Below are positions 33,968-44,840 of a stretch of DNA of 64,000 nt, piece by piece; position 1 is the stretch's first letter, and every line of letters begins with the position of its first letter. The notes beneath the pieces were generated by a model. The model did not search any database. It was not told the DNA's origin and saw only the letters and a list, made by a program, of their open reading frames with translations. Made by a program: the position numbers and the translations under genes. Origin of the DNA: Pelodera strongyloides (Eukaryota > Nematoda > Chromadorea > Rhabditida > Rhabditidae); assembly GCA_036852015.1 (NCBI GenBank), contig JAANDG010000021.1, positions 310,001-374,000 on the forward strand, written 5' to 3'.

Positions 33968-34152
33968 TCTCAGGCGCGCAGAGCGGAAATGCGTAACCGC
34001 ATCCGCGGGAAAGAGATGGCTTTTTGACGTGGGAAAGGCAGAGACGCAGAAAAAAGGCCGGGCTTTTTTCTCTATGTCTCGAGTTTTACAATGCAAATTT
34101 GCAATCTTTTCCCGCGGACGCGGCTACTCATTTCTGCGCTGCGCGCCTGAGG
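33968..34152. repeat. GC-rich foldback element with CAGGCGCGCAG ends
   Basis: Arms CTCAGGCGCGCAGAGCGGAAATG and CATTTCTGCGCTGCGCGCCTGAGG. A second inner pair is CCGCATCCGCGGGAAA and TTTCCCGCGGACGCGG. About 185 bp, ending only 7 bp from the stop of the neighbouring gene. Confidence 0.75.
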
Positions 34153-34158
34153 ACCGGA

Positions 34159-37124
34159 CTAATTTTGTTTACTGTCTCGTCCAGCTTCATCTAGTAACCT
34201 TTTAGATATTACCTTTGTTGAAGCGCAGTCAAACGCTTTTCCGAGTTCTGGACCGGGACACTGTGCGGTGAGGAATGCATTAACCAGCTGAAACGAAAAA
34301 ATATAGACTAAAATCTTATTAAAGTTTATTAATAATATGGCGCTATATTGTTGGGCGACAGTTATTGAATTATGTACAAGTATTCTATATTGTCGCACGA
34401 ACTACCGTAGTCGCTACAAATTCGTGAACTATTCGGACGATTGAATTGTCGCTGCATGTAGACGACGGAAAACTTGAATCTCCTTTATCCTATTGAACGA
34501 TTTTGAATTTTACCGACTGATAAAAAAAGTAAAACCAACCGATTTGTCATTAAACGTGTCAAAGTTGCACATCGCTTGACAACGAGGTGACACACCCTGC
34601 TTGCGACAACACAAATCTTAATTAGTAAAGTAATTAGTAATCAAAAAGTTATACTTGTCACTTTCCAAATTTTTAAAATTTGTCTTACGCTTCAAGAGCG
34701 TGCACCTTTATTCAAGGGAGTTCAAAATCAAGTTTTTGTATGACATGTTCCGCAGAGGTCGTCAGCAAAAGGCGAGGAGTTCCAGATGACAAATTGCTCG
34801 ACGTCTTCGGGCTAGGGCCGTTCGTTTCCGTACGTTTATAGAATTCGCTTGGTCGGTGGCGATTTGCAGGTAGCAGGTGGTTTGCATATGCACGTTACCC
34901 ATAAAAGGAAAGAGGCAAAATAAAAAATCTTACCCAATTTTTGATTAGGATTCAGCCCAGAATATGATTTTGTATCACTTCCCGAGGCATATGTTTGATA
35001 TTTGTTCACCGGGATGATTGGCTGAAAATGCGAATATTGTATTTTTTGGCAAGTGTACGGTATTCACTCGGCTCACGTGCATAATCCAAAGAAGTTCACC
35101 ATATTTTCCCGTCGACCGGACCTTTAATGTTATTTATTTGTACTAGCCCATATTTAGCTTTAGCTTTTGTGGTGCTTTCCTTGAGTAAAAACTAAGCGTG
35201 GCGAAAGGCTGGCGATTATAGATCAAAAGATAGTCCAGAGCGAGCGAGAGTGAGAGAGGGGGGGAGGAGAGAGAAAAAGAGAGAAGCTGCACCCCGTCGC
35301 TAATCTTTTCTGCAAGTTTCTCCATCTCCGGGTATTTGTTGACGAACTGTCGGAGTTGTTCTTGATCAGTTGGTGCACCATCACGAGACACTTGCTGTTG
35401 GTAAGGATTACTATCTGAATGAAGTCCGTTAGGGTATAAGGTAATATATTAGGGTATACGGTATGCCTTCTAGGAGGGGTCCATGCATAAGATATCTAGT
35501 GAAAATCTAATGAAACTTAGTACTAGTACCAATGGGTACATCCGTAAATTCTTTATGGTACATCGTTAGGTGTAAGACAGGCTACATCCCTGGCTAACGC
35601 GGACAATATTCCCAATGATCAAACAAAATAAATAGATAACAAATAGATGATCATGATAGGTAAAGAAACAAAAACCCTTACCAACACTAAATTGTTGTTC
35701 GAACCCGTGGAAATCCCGTCTTTCCTCTTTCTTTTCGATTTGTTTTTGTTGAAATGTACGAGCTCGATTGGTATATTGGTCAGCTAGAAGAAGGAGGTAC
35801 AGTTAGCTGTGGGGTCTACATTGGGGAAACTTGGCGATATCGTCGCGCCAAAAATGAGGGTCCGCCATAGCGGGCGCGTGCGCGAAAGGATATTCAACGC
35901 GGTTGGGCGAACCTGCGGCGTACTTTTCGTAGGTTCCGCGGGAAGTCCGCAGTAGGTGCGCTCCAGGTGCGCCCTCAGTCCGCAGTAGGTGCGCCATTTA
36001 CCATTCGCGCACTCCGGCGCACCCGCCGCGCATCTTATGCGGAGTGCGCGGCACCGCTGTGGCGGACCCTCATTTTTGGCGCGGCGATGTCGCCAAGTTT
36101 CATGTTGTAAGTCCGCCGCGTGTCCGAAATATGTAGGAAACTCGCATTCTCGAGATAACATTCAAAAAACATCGTCAGGCTCCAAAACGAATTGTTGGGG
36201 TGGGAAGGACTAGGGGTCGCCGATTTTCCATAACGACAAATGTGGCAGCAAAGAATGCAAGCGGCGTGGAAAATATATGACGGTTACTCTGACGAAAGTA
36301 AAAATGGACGTGCAAGCGGCAACGTTACGGCGGGCGGCTTGTACGCCAGAACCCAAGGGCGTGCCACTATTTTCCAGGCCGTAAGGTTGCCGCTTGTACG
36401 CCAAGTTTCACGTTGTATCGAGATCAAACAGGCGAACCCGCCGCAAATTCGCGCGAGTTCTCTAACAATAAGACAGGGCGGCACCCAGGCAGACTTTCCT
36501 ACTGTATACTTTATGCTTACAATTAGGCTTAGGTTACATCGGTGACTAACCTTGTTGTGGCAGTGGAATCGCCTGTAATTCCATTGTTTTGGCAAACCTT
36601 GCACCGCCGCGACTCGACCCAAAATTAGTCCGATCAAATCCATTTTGTCCATTTTTATTCTGAAAGATTCATAGCGGCTAAATTTCCTAAGTGCAAACCG
36701 TTATGTATATCGATCGAATCTGCGAAAAGCGTGCCGGGATGTATTGCAGACCAAGAGAGCATAGCACAGACAGTGACTACCCTTTCGCGAAAACCGCGCC
36801 AAGATTGGGCGAAAGCGCGCCGCGCATGCATATTCAGCTTTGCAGCGAACGCGCGCCTTTGGATTGCCTTTGGATTTTCTCAAAAATCGCCACTGGCCAG
36901 CCGATTATGTTCTCTACCACTTTGTAATCAATGTTGGGGAAATCCTGACTAACACTGGTAACTTGAAAAGTTCAGCAGTTTTCAGGTCAGGGGCGGTTCA
37001 GTACAGTAACTAACCCGCTGTGGAGAAAACTGTGCGGTTTGCTGGTAGAATTGTTGCGATTGAGGTTCCTGATGTTGGAAGGAAGGCTGAAAATTTTACA
37101 ACGATCTATTTTTGTCCCCGTCTT

Positions 37125-37168
<44 letters not shown>

Positions 37169-37186
37169 CTCCCCTCCCTCTTCATC

Positions 37187-37245
<59 letters not shown>

Positions 37246-40200
37246 GAAACTTTACTTACCGACAATGGTGGTACTTGCATTTGCAGTTGGTACTGTGGTG
37301 ATTGTCCTAAAATAGGAACAATGCAGAATGCTTCGATTCTCTTTTTTTCTGATTTTGCTTCTGTTCGGTTCTTTTGTGTCATCAAATGATGAAAAAAATT
37401 ACGTAGCTGCTATCTCGGAATCTTAAAATTATGAATAAACTGAATAGATACAAGTATACTAACAGGTGAAAACTGGAAAAAAGGGCTCTCGGATGAAACC
37501 CAAACTATGTTAAAGGGCATGTCAGGGGGGATTCTGCGCAAAAAGGCATCTCCAGGCGCAGACTAAGTAAATCTCAAAAGGCGCCCAATACAGTAACCCA
37601 TAAAAATGGCGCCAGAATAAAATATTTGAGATTTTGTCATAAACGTGAACAAAACACTCCGCAACGCAAGCAAACGGGCGCGTTGCGGCGAGCCGGTAAT
37701 TCAAGCCGTCCCGTGGACAGAGATTTGGCTTAGCTCTGTCCGCACGACTAGAATCCCATACTGAAGGAGTTTTTTGGAGGGGTTTGAAATTGTTTTTCTT
37801 CTTACATGAAAGTTTTTGTTTATTTTTATTTTCACTTTCCTTACCTTCAAAACGCAAGCTTTTTTTTGAGCCCACATGCAAAACCGGCTTGACATTCCCT
37901 TTAATGCTATCGCGCTAACAAAGGAAAAAGTTGAAAGTGAAATACCTGCGCTGACCATTAAATTTGAACACACACCTTGCCATCCGCTTTGTTTTTGATG
38001 GAAATTCTCCATATCTGGATAGGCATGTTCGTAGAAACCTTGGTAGCTTACGGATGAAGACTGCGTAGTCGGTGGTATATAAGGAGAGTAGGCTGCAGGA
38101 TTGACGTTTGTTGATCGCTGAATTATTTGAAATTTTTTTGGGCATTTCTTAAAGGGTAGCTTATTTTCGTTCACGTAAGCTTATGATAAATGATAGTATT
38201 TAGATCTAGACTTAGCGTTGGAAATTGTTATGTCAAACAACCAAACCTTGTGTGAATATAAGCAAATTAGCTAACTTACAGTAACTACTAACTAGTAGCT
38301 AGTCTTTTAAAATTCGCAGTCCTTACCTGATACTGTAACTGCGGTGGTATCTGCCATTGTTGTAGTGGGAACCTTATAAATTGTTGGGCTTGTTGTTGAG
38401 CGGGAGCTAGTATGGGAGCGGGAACTTGCTCGATGAGCCCGGGAGCCCGCAAGACCCCGGGAAGTTGATCACTGGGTGGGAACTCTGGTGGAATTAGGTC
38501 TTCGATCAGTGGTAAAGGAGTCCTGAAGGCAGCGATTTATTTATGAAACCCGAGGCTAGAGGACAGTGATCAAAGTCTCACAAGAAGCCATATTCTTATA
38601 AATGTGTATATGGCATATATATTATTATATATATATTGTAAGATTGATGATTGATTAGCCATTTTAGGGGACGGTATCACCAAATTGTCGTCTTTATTCT
38701 TTTTTATCGATGTTGTTTATGTTGAATATGTTGCCTAAACGACAGTAGAAACACAGACAAACGATAGTACTCACCAGGCCTGCATGGGTGCTACGGTAGG
38801 TATGGCGTCGTATAGAGGAGTCATTGCGTGAAGGCTTGGTGAATTAGAAGCCTCCCGTCCTCTATTACGAGGCCTCCGGGGACTGTCGTCCATAGCACGC
38901 ACATCACTCTTTGCCGCACTGTCAAGAAATAATTATTTTTTTAAAGCGGCATGGTGCGTGGTTTTTGAGTGGACACTGGACAGTACAAGGTGTTTTAGAG
39001 TACAAAGTTGCACTTACCGTAGCACAGACCAAGCTTGCGCATGTACATGCAACAGTTGAGAGCATCGTTGGTATGCTACCAATCGTTGGTATGCTACCAA
39101 CACTAACTATAAGTGGTGCCAATATTTTTACTATTGAAGTTAAACTTAAACTCACAGATAATTGCGAATGCGTGGGCGTTCCATATCGTTATTGGCAGGC
39201 TGTAAGAAAGGGCACAATTAGATAAAGTTGTAGAAAGGTAATTATTTATTAAAAATAATATTTTATTAATATCAACGAATAATATTTTAATTTTAAAATA
39301 AACAACTAACCGCTATTACTGGCGCCGCTGTCACATCGGCGTTCTTGGGTAAAGTGACTAATTTGAGCGTTTTTCGCATACCATCACGGTGGTCACTGGT
39401 GGTTGTTTCTGACTGATCATACTAAATAAAAAAAATTATTTTTCATGCTTTAAAAAAAATCACAACCTATTCCGTTTGCCCCTTTTTACCTCAGTCCACT
39501 TGAAATATCATGCACATACAGTACGTATACGGCAACAATTCAGGAAATCGCGGTGGTGATGTACCTTGTTCTTGTATTGACAAAATTTGCCAGAGAATCA
39601 TTATTATTATTATGCAACACATAACAAGCATCCTATTGCCAATTATCTGTGGAAGCAACAAATATTGAGCTCAATAAACAATAATATTGGTTTATTGGTT
39701 AACAAGCAATACAAATAAAGAACTTCAACCAAAGGGCACCCTAAGTAAGACCCCGCGCTTCACAACGCCAAAGTACTTACTGGGGACCAAATATATAGCT
39801 GTATGTTCTGAACATAGATAAGATATTTAACCTGTCTGATTGGCTTCGGCGTCACTAAAGGGGTATCTTCTATACCATCCACTGCTACCGTAGTTCTAGG
39901 AGGTGGTGACGTCACGAATACTGGATCAAGCACTTCTTCCAAGGATCCTTTCGCTTCAGAAACCAGAATACGGTCGTAAACTGAAGTTACTACATTTAAA
40001 GCGATATGACGCGTGGCTTAGAAACACATGCAGGTCACTTGCCGTTCCGTTCCTTATATGCAATTTTCTGTGGCTCTCAGGGCATCTTCGATGTAGAATG
40101 GAAATTAGCTTACAATCATCAAGCGCTCGATCTCGCACATCCTTGTCGGCGATGTCAAATGTTTCCTTGGTGTAGACCCTAAAATACTACTGTAAAAATG

Positions 40201-40916
40201 GCTGTACTAATACGTAGACTAATTTATCTCGATTTTTTATTCTAATATATTATACGGTAAACACAGAAAACAAGCCCACAAAATATAAAACTTTAGGTTA
40301 TAGTGCGCGATGGCTATCATTCCGAAATTGTTTGACCGTTAGTTACATATGCTATGCTGTGAATCGTGAAAGAAGAAAGAGTGAAACACTAAGAAACTGC
40401 TACCTTTGGCCTTCGATTGGTGCGATAATCAAGCTCGCCGGTGTCAATTCTGAAACACGAAGATCATTTAAAGCGAAATACCGGCCGGTTTTTGAAATGC
40501 ATCGTGGGCAACTGTATTCTTACGTATTTATGCTAAATTGCTCGAATTTATCTCGATTTTTTATTCTAATTTATGTTCATTTACATAAACTGCATAAGAA
40601 TGCTGGTGTACTTGAGGTGTTTCAAAATCTGGCGGGTATTTCGCTTTAAAATGAATTGTCATTCCATATATGATGACAGCCAAATGGAGAAAGGGAACGA
40701 TAGAGAGAGAGGGTAGAGAGGCAGAAAGAGAAACAGAGAGACATGGAGAGGATCGAGAGAGAGAGAGAGAGAGATGTGAAGTTTCTAAAAGATAGCTTCA
40801 ATACCATGCCCTCGCTTTGGCTTCCTATAATGTCTTCTCCTTCTCTTTTCCGCCACAAACTGTCGACTACCAATTGGTTCTTCTGATCCTCCTTCAACAA
40901 GAAGAAGAGAGGAATT
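34159..40916 (-). CDS. P/Q-rich protein, candidate eIF4E transporter (4E-T/IFET-1-like), 5' end not found
   Basis: Sixteen minus-strand exons join in phase: 40916-40805, 40449-40404, 40178-40114, 39980-39832, 39421-39311, 39199-39156, 38918-38775, 38522-38327, 38117-37976, 37306-37260, 37086-37015, 36944-36918, 36659-36551, 35783-35682, 35414-35293, 34287-34159, giving 538 codons plus stop. The N-terminal part has a basic patch (EKRRRRHYRKPKRGH), then VYTKETFDIADKD. This resembles the YTKEELLDI eIF4E-binding site of vertebrate 4E-T, but with Phe-Asp in place of the canonical Leu-hydrophobic pair. The following RILVSEAKGSLEEVLDP also recalls 4E-T. The rest is low-complexity Pro/Gln/Ser (QQQAQQFIRFPLQQ), with a later helical part (EQLRQFVNKYPEMEKLAEKI). 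4E-T proteins hold mRNAs in repressed cytoplasmic granules. The exon chain is strong; the family name is tentative. No ATG is found upstream of 40916. Confidence 0.6.
34684..34805. repeat. Second copy of the GACATGTTCCGCAGAGG hairpin repeat, rearranged
   Basis: 34684-34753 is the reverse complement of about 23840-23911 with few differences. 34740-34805 repeats the hairpin arm and loop (TCCAGATGACAAATTGCTCGACG) but lacks the closing arm, so it cannot form the full hairpin. Confidence 0.7.
35826..36101. repeat. Large GC-rich foldback element in an intron of the 4E-T-like gene
   Basis: Arms of about 45 bp (AACTTGGCGATATCGTCGCGCC onward, and its complement ending near 36101) flank repeated TCCGCAGTAGGTGCGC units. 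GC content is well above the surroundings. It lies between the exons at 36551-36659 and 35682-35783. Long ORFs here (such as 35784-36161, minus) are products of the GC-rich repeat. Confidence 0.8.
36310..36404. repeat. Small foldback with GCAAGCGGCAAC arms
   Basis: GTGCAAGCGGCAACGTTACGG and CCGTAAGGTTGCCGCTTGTAC are inverted across about 50 bp. Part of the motif (GTTGCCGCTTGCACGCC-like) recurs at about 48412-48432. Confidence 0.65.
37128..37241. repeat. (CT)n microsatellite in an intron of the 4E-T-like gene
   Basis: About 114 bp of CT dinucleotides with a few interruptions. It starts about 20 bp from the exon ending at 37260, on the donor side. The many frames through it are meaningless. 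Confidence 0.95.
38919..39155. repeat. Intron with family-2-like end and nested TTGGTATGCTACCAA palindromes
   Basis: TTTAAAGCGGCATGGTGCGTGG near 38941 is a family-2 left end. No clear right end is visible. CGTTGGTATGCTACCAAT followed at once by CGTTGGTATGCTACCAAC (39067-39102) is a tandem of two perfect palindromes. Confidence 0.55.
39990..40113. mobile_element. Degenerate TTAAAGCG-type element in an intron of the 4E-T-like gene
   Basis: ATTTAAAGCGATATGACGCGTGG near 39995 is a left end of the family-2 type. The other end is not distinct before the exon at 40114. Confidence 0.4.
40467..40650. mobile_element. TTAAAGCG MITE, family 1, first mapped intron of the 4E-T-like gene
   Basis: Ends TTTAAAGCGAAATACCGGCCGG and ATCTGGCGGGTATTTCGCTTTAAA. 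About 184 bp and a near-consensus core, so a young copy. Confidence 0.85.
40694..40775. repeat. GA-rich simple repeat
   Basis: Interrupted GAGAGA runs. A similar tract lies at 42666-42693, and another at 35241-35286. Confidence 0.85.
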
Positions 40917-42310
40917 CTGAAAATTAACTTTAAAGCGGTGAGACACGTGTGAGATACAAATATGTTCCATATGTGCCTTAAAGTCGGGGAATTCTGAAAA
41001 TTAACTTTAAGGCGGTATGTGCAAAGTGCAAATCGTGTGTCGTCTTACCGAATGAAGGGTTCCTAGACGCTCTGTTTGAAAATATCATGCATTTCAAACA
41101 GGATCAGGCTAATTATCTACAACACAGCAACCCAGGAAGCTAATTATAATTAGCCTCAACTAATAATAATTAGCTTTATAATGTTGTGCTTTGTGAACAT
41201 GTGGCGACTAAACACTCAAGTCCAAGACCTGAAAAAAGCACTAGACTTACGCCACGTGAAGTTGCATCGCTGACGTATAGGAAAAGGTGTAGAAAAACGA
41301 ATAAAAGCATTAGCAATATATTGTCATATCCTGCTTCCTAAACAGAAGGTTATACTTTTTTATATATAAAATAAATATAAAATTAAAAGGGCTAACAGGA
41401 ATAATCGCGGGGTATCATCATACTATTTCCTATAGAAACGGAAAACATGTATGTGAAAAAGGTGACGAACATGTACACTGATGAAATTCGGTTGGTGCGC
41501 GGCCAAGCGACGACTTTACGACAATGTGAAAATTAACGCAGAACTAGGTAAAAGAGTGCGCGAAAACCTGGCGACTTGGCCCTATCGTCCCCAGGTTTTC
41601 GCGGGGGGTTCTGGCTTCTGGCTGGGCACATGCATCAGCCAGCCAAGAACGGCAAAACGATACCAATTACGCAAATCAAAAAATGAAAATTATAGGTGGT
41701 GCCCAGTTAAAGTGAAGAAAGTTATAAGCTGAAATAAAAAAAAGCGAAATCGCTAATGAAAACAAGTTCTCAGCATTTTCTGCCACAATTTAATGGAACA
41801 GGAAATCTCCAGTTTCGATGATTTTGCAGCGAAAACAAGATTATTTCGAGGATTTTTGGTCATCAGTTGGGAGAAATACTCAGAAAGAGAGGAAACCGTA
41901 TGGCATATGGCATACTGCATATTACATACAATCTTATTATGAAAAGGTGAAGAGTTTACTTGTTTGTTTGTGTGAACGAAACGTTTTTCTACGTTTCAGG
42001 CATTTGGTATAAGTAGTCACTTTCGCAACTCTTCAAAATAAGCGCAACCGCATTTTATTACATAAACTTGGACGATACGTTTCAGAAGTTTCATGTAAGC
42101 ATGCAGTATGACCATTTTAGTAGGAGCGCCTGAGTAGTCGCCTCAGGCGGCGATATCCGTCTGGTTGCTTTATAATAAACTACTGAACTGAACCAATATA
42201 ATATAGTTAGAAAAGTTTTTGCCCCGTATCAGTTCTGGCTGAGAAAATACACTATGTTTATATTGAGAAAACTGATTCTGAGCTTATAGTCAATTTCCCG
42301 AGCACACCGA

Positions 42311-42327
42311 AGCCTAAGCCTAAGCCT
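42311..42327 (-). repeat. Short interstitial telomere-type repeat (GCCTAA on plus strand)
   Basis: AGCCTAAGCCTAAGCCT is nearly three units of TTAGGC read on the minus strand. Same caution as for the 27180 copy. Confidence 0.6.
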
Positions 42328-42921
42328 ACCAACGCATGATGCATGAGAGTTGTATATGATGTCGTTTACGCGTTAGGTTCTTGGTGAACATATGGGGCAC
42401 TATATTAAATTTCAATAAACATAAAAAATAGTTTTTCTATGAAAATGATAAAAGGATAAAAGATAAAACCGATAAAATACAGGCGGCATTGCCAAGTGCT
42501 GATTAGAGCTCGGATCATAAAAGCTATGACATTTCGTGACTTTTTCAAGATTTTCGCCCAAAAAAGGGATCTAGGATCGGATATGAAAATGCCAACGCAC
42601 GAAACACTGGATCTGCAGCTTTCATAGTGATAGGATAAAGCTAGAAAGCGGTTGATAATTGATAAGAGAGAGCGAGAGAGAGAGAGAGAGAGTAAAGATT
42701 CAAACTAGACGAGAGATAGAGATGGGTAAGTTCAAAGGGAGAATGATATAGGGAGATAAAGCTAATAGATTAGTTTACTGTCAATCATGTAACAAACAAT
42801 GTCTGCAAGGAAGACATAGATCTGTGTCATATACAGACAAACACTGTTGCAATAAATTGGAAATATGATGGTGCTATAGTTAAAAAGTATATAAAGACAG
42901 TCAACACAAGAACATCACTAT

Positions 42922-43089
42922 TCAAGCGAAACATCGGCCGGTTAAACGCATCTTGGACAACTCAATTCTTACGTATTTATGCTGATTTGCTCTAATTTTG
43001 CTCGTTTTTTTATTCTAATTTATGCTCATTTGCATAAGCTGCATAAGAGTACTGGTGTGCTTCAAAAACCGTCCGGTACTTCGCTTTAA
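42922..43089. mobile_element. TTAAAGCG MITE, family 1, intergenic
   Basis: Left end is worn (TTCAAGCGAAACATCGGCCGG); right end ACCGTCCGGTACTTCGCTTTAA. About 168 bp with a recognisable core. Confidence 0.75.
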
Positions 43090-44020
43090 ACTGGAAAATA
43101 GAAGTACTATATAAATCTCATACATCTAAACCTAAAAAAAAATAGTTTGGTTGGGGCATGGCAACTCTAGCAATTGAGTATATTCAATAAGTGGAAAAGG
43201 CGTCTGCCGCACGCCGTCTAATTGCCGCCCGTAGCATAAGAGTGCAAAACTGGGTTTCTCGCCACTACTCTCGTCTTATGCATATAATTATACCGTGGAA
43301 ACCCATTCAACAGCTTACGGCCCTTACGGGAGCTATATTTGGGTAAGGATTTTTGTGCAAATTGCGCAAATTTTTCGAGTACGCAGCGGTATTCACGGGC
43401 ACAAGCTCAGCTCTTATCTTCATCACACAAAATGCATAAAATCATATTATCACGCTCTTGGCGCATCTATGGCGCACTCATGGTGCTGCGATTTTTTTTA
43501 CGATGTGTGAGAGGTGGTGCGGCAGGATGTCGGCCATGGATCGCCAAGAGTTTCGCATGAGTACTCAGCATAAGCAAAGGGCGTGCAAAGTTGTCAGAAA
43601 ACAAATATAATCAGTTGGTCCCTTGTCCCAGGTTTGGTCCCTTGTCAGTATGCTGCATTGCGAAGCGCGGTGGGTTGACTTTTGCTATACGTTAACTTTT
43701 TTACATATCATCAATAAATTATTAATAACCTGCAATTGATCATTACATGCAAAATTTATAGCGAATGGCGTTTGACAGCACAGAAAACCTGACTGTTTTA
43801 CAGAAAAGTGAAAACGTCTCTTGCAGTTCGCAAGCCCAAGTGCATTGCTCACTTTCAAGTGTTCAACCGAGGAAATGGGGTAGATTTCAATGGATTAGAC
43901 ATTAGAGACTGGCATCTTGCCATTCTGACACTGAAGAGAAGAAAGCTCACTTATTTAGTCTAACAAGGGTTTTGCTTCGAGTACAAACTGTGAGTTCCCT
44001 ACCAATATCGTTGTCTCACT

Positions 44021-44185
44021 AAAGCGAAATACCGGCCGTTTTTTGAAACGCATCGTGGACAACTGAATTCTTATGTATTTATGCTAATTTTCTCGAATTT
44101 GGCTCAATTTTTTATTATAATTTATGTTCATTTGCAACTCTGGTCTAGTCGATGTGTTTCAAAAACCGGCCGTTATTTCGCTTTC
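44021..44185. mobile_element. TTAAAGCG MITE, family 1, intergenic
   Basis: Ends CTAAAGCGAAATACCGGCCG and CCGGCCGTTATTTCGCTTTC, so both TTAA ends have mutated. The core is GTGGACAACTGAATTCTTATG. Confidence 0.8.
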
Positions 44186-44494
44186 ACGGCCATATTTTTG
44201 AAATGTTTTATGAACATACTAACAAGAAGTGAGCTCGAACTGAGCACGATTTTATCCGAATCATACTCATGACGCATGGGAATGCAGTTATCCAAAATCC
44301 GTTTCAAAAACCTGCTGTTATGACGCTCAACCAGTATGTATCCTTTACTTCGGGTTGTATGAAATATGTAAATTAACTAAATGTTAGCTCAAGGGATAAG
44401 TTGTACAACAAGTAATAGTTGAACAACGTACGAAATGAACTATGCTTTGCTTTTACCGTACATTCTACCGATTTTGCGCTAGCAATACCGGAAA

Positions 44495-44573
44495 GTTTGA
44501 CGGTACCCGGAATTGAACCCTGGTCTTGTGCGTGGAGCAAGAAACTTGTCACTGCGCCACTGCGGACCGTAAG
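44495..44573 (-). mobile_element. tRNA-like SINE head or remnant
   Basis: On the minus strand GTGGCGCAGTGACAAG resembles a Pol III A box and CAGGGTTCAATTCCG a B box, about 35 nt apart. The acceptor ends do not pair, and no A-tail is clear downstream. Unrelated in body to the SINE at 6274-6526. Confidence 0.5.
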
Positions 44574-44840
44574 CGTGCTTGCGTGGACTTATAGAGTGTG
44601 TAGTAAACACAATTGCAAACATAACATGGAATTAAGAAACAAACAAACAACAAATACATATTCTTACAATAATTTATTGCGCAATGCTTCAACAATTTCC
44701 TTTCTTTCAAGTTTGTTAATAAAAGAGTAAAATAGTACAAAAATACTGGGTTTACTTGCAATTATTGTATTCTATATGCAGTATATTTGACGATAAAATT
44801 CTTGTAAGTGAAAGATTTACAATATACTTTGTAAAAGTAA

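Larger units (their letters stand above)
31189..34158. other. Intergenic region between the nsy-1 and 4E-T-like gene 3' ends (tail-to-tail)
   Basis: Contains a family-2 element (about 31281-31412; TTAAAGCTGTATGACACGTG to CATACCATTTTAA), a family-1 MITE (32367-32552), and a foldback near 34 kb. AT-rich stretches carry AATAAATAAA near 32647. The 75-codon Lys/Asn-rich ORF at 32708-32935 has no similarity I recognise and is not called. Confidence 0.5.
40917..44840. other. Gene-poor 3.9 kb between two minus-strand genes
   Basis: Holds degenerate family-2 ends near 40930-41015, an inverted GCGCGAAAACCTGGCGAC / CCAGGTTTTCGCGG pair (about 41558-41606), GA-rich repeats, two family-1 MITEs, a tRNA-like SINE head and a telomere-type run. 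The first exon of the 4E-T-like gene should lie here, but I found no convincing ATG exon. No other gene is supported. Confidence 0.5.

Noticed and set aside
35784..36161. 125-codon minus-strand ORF and overlapping frames
   Set aside because: Generated by the GC-rich foldback, which lacks stops on both strands.
37020..37389. Ser/Leu-repeat ORFs on both strands
   Set aside because: Translation of the (CT)n microsatellite.
44495..44573. tRNA gene on the minus strand
   Set aside because: Acceptor ends GGTCCGC and GGTACCG do not pair; a tRNA-like remnant only.
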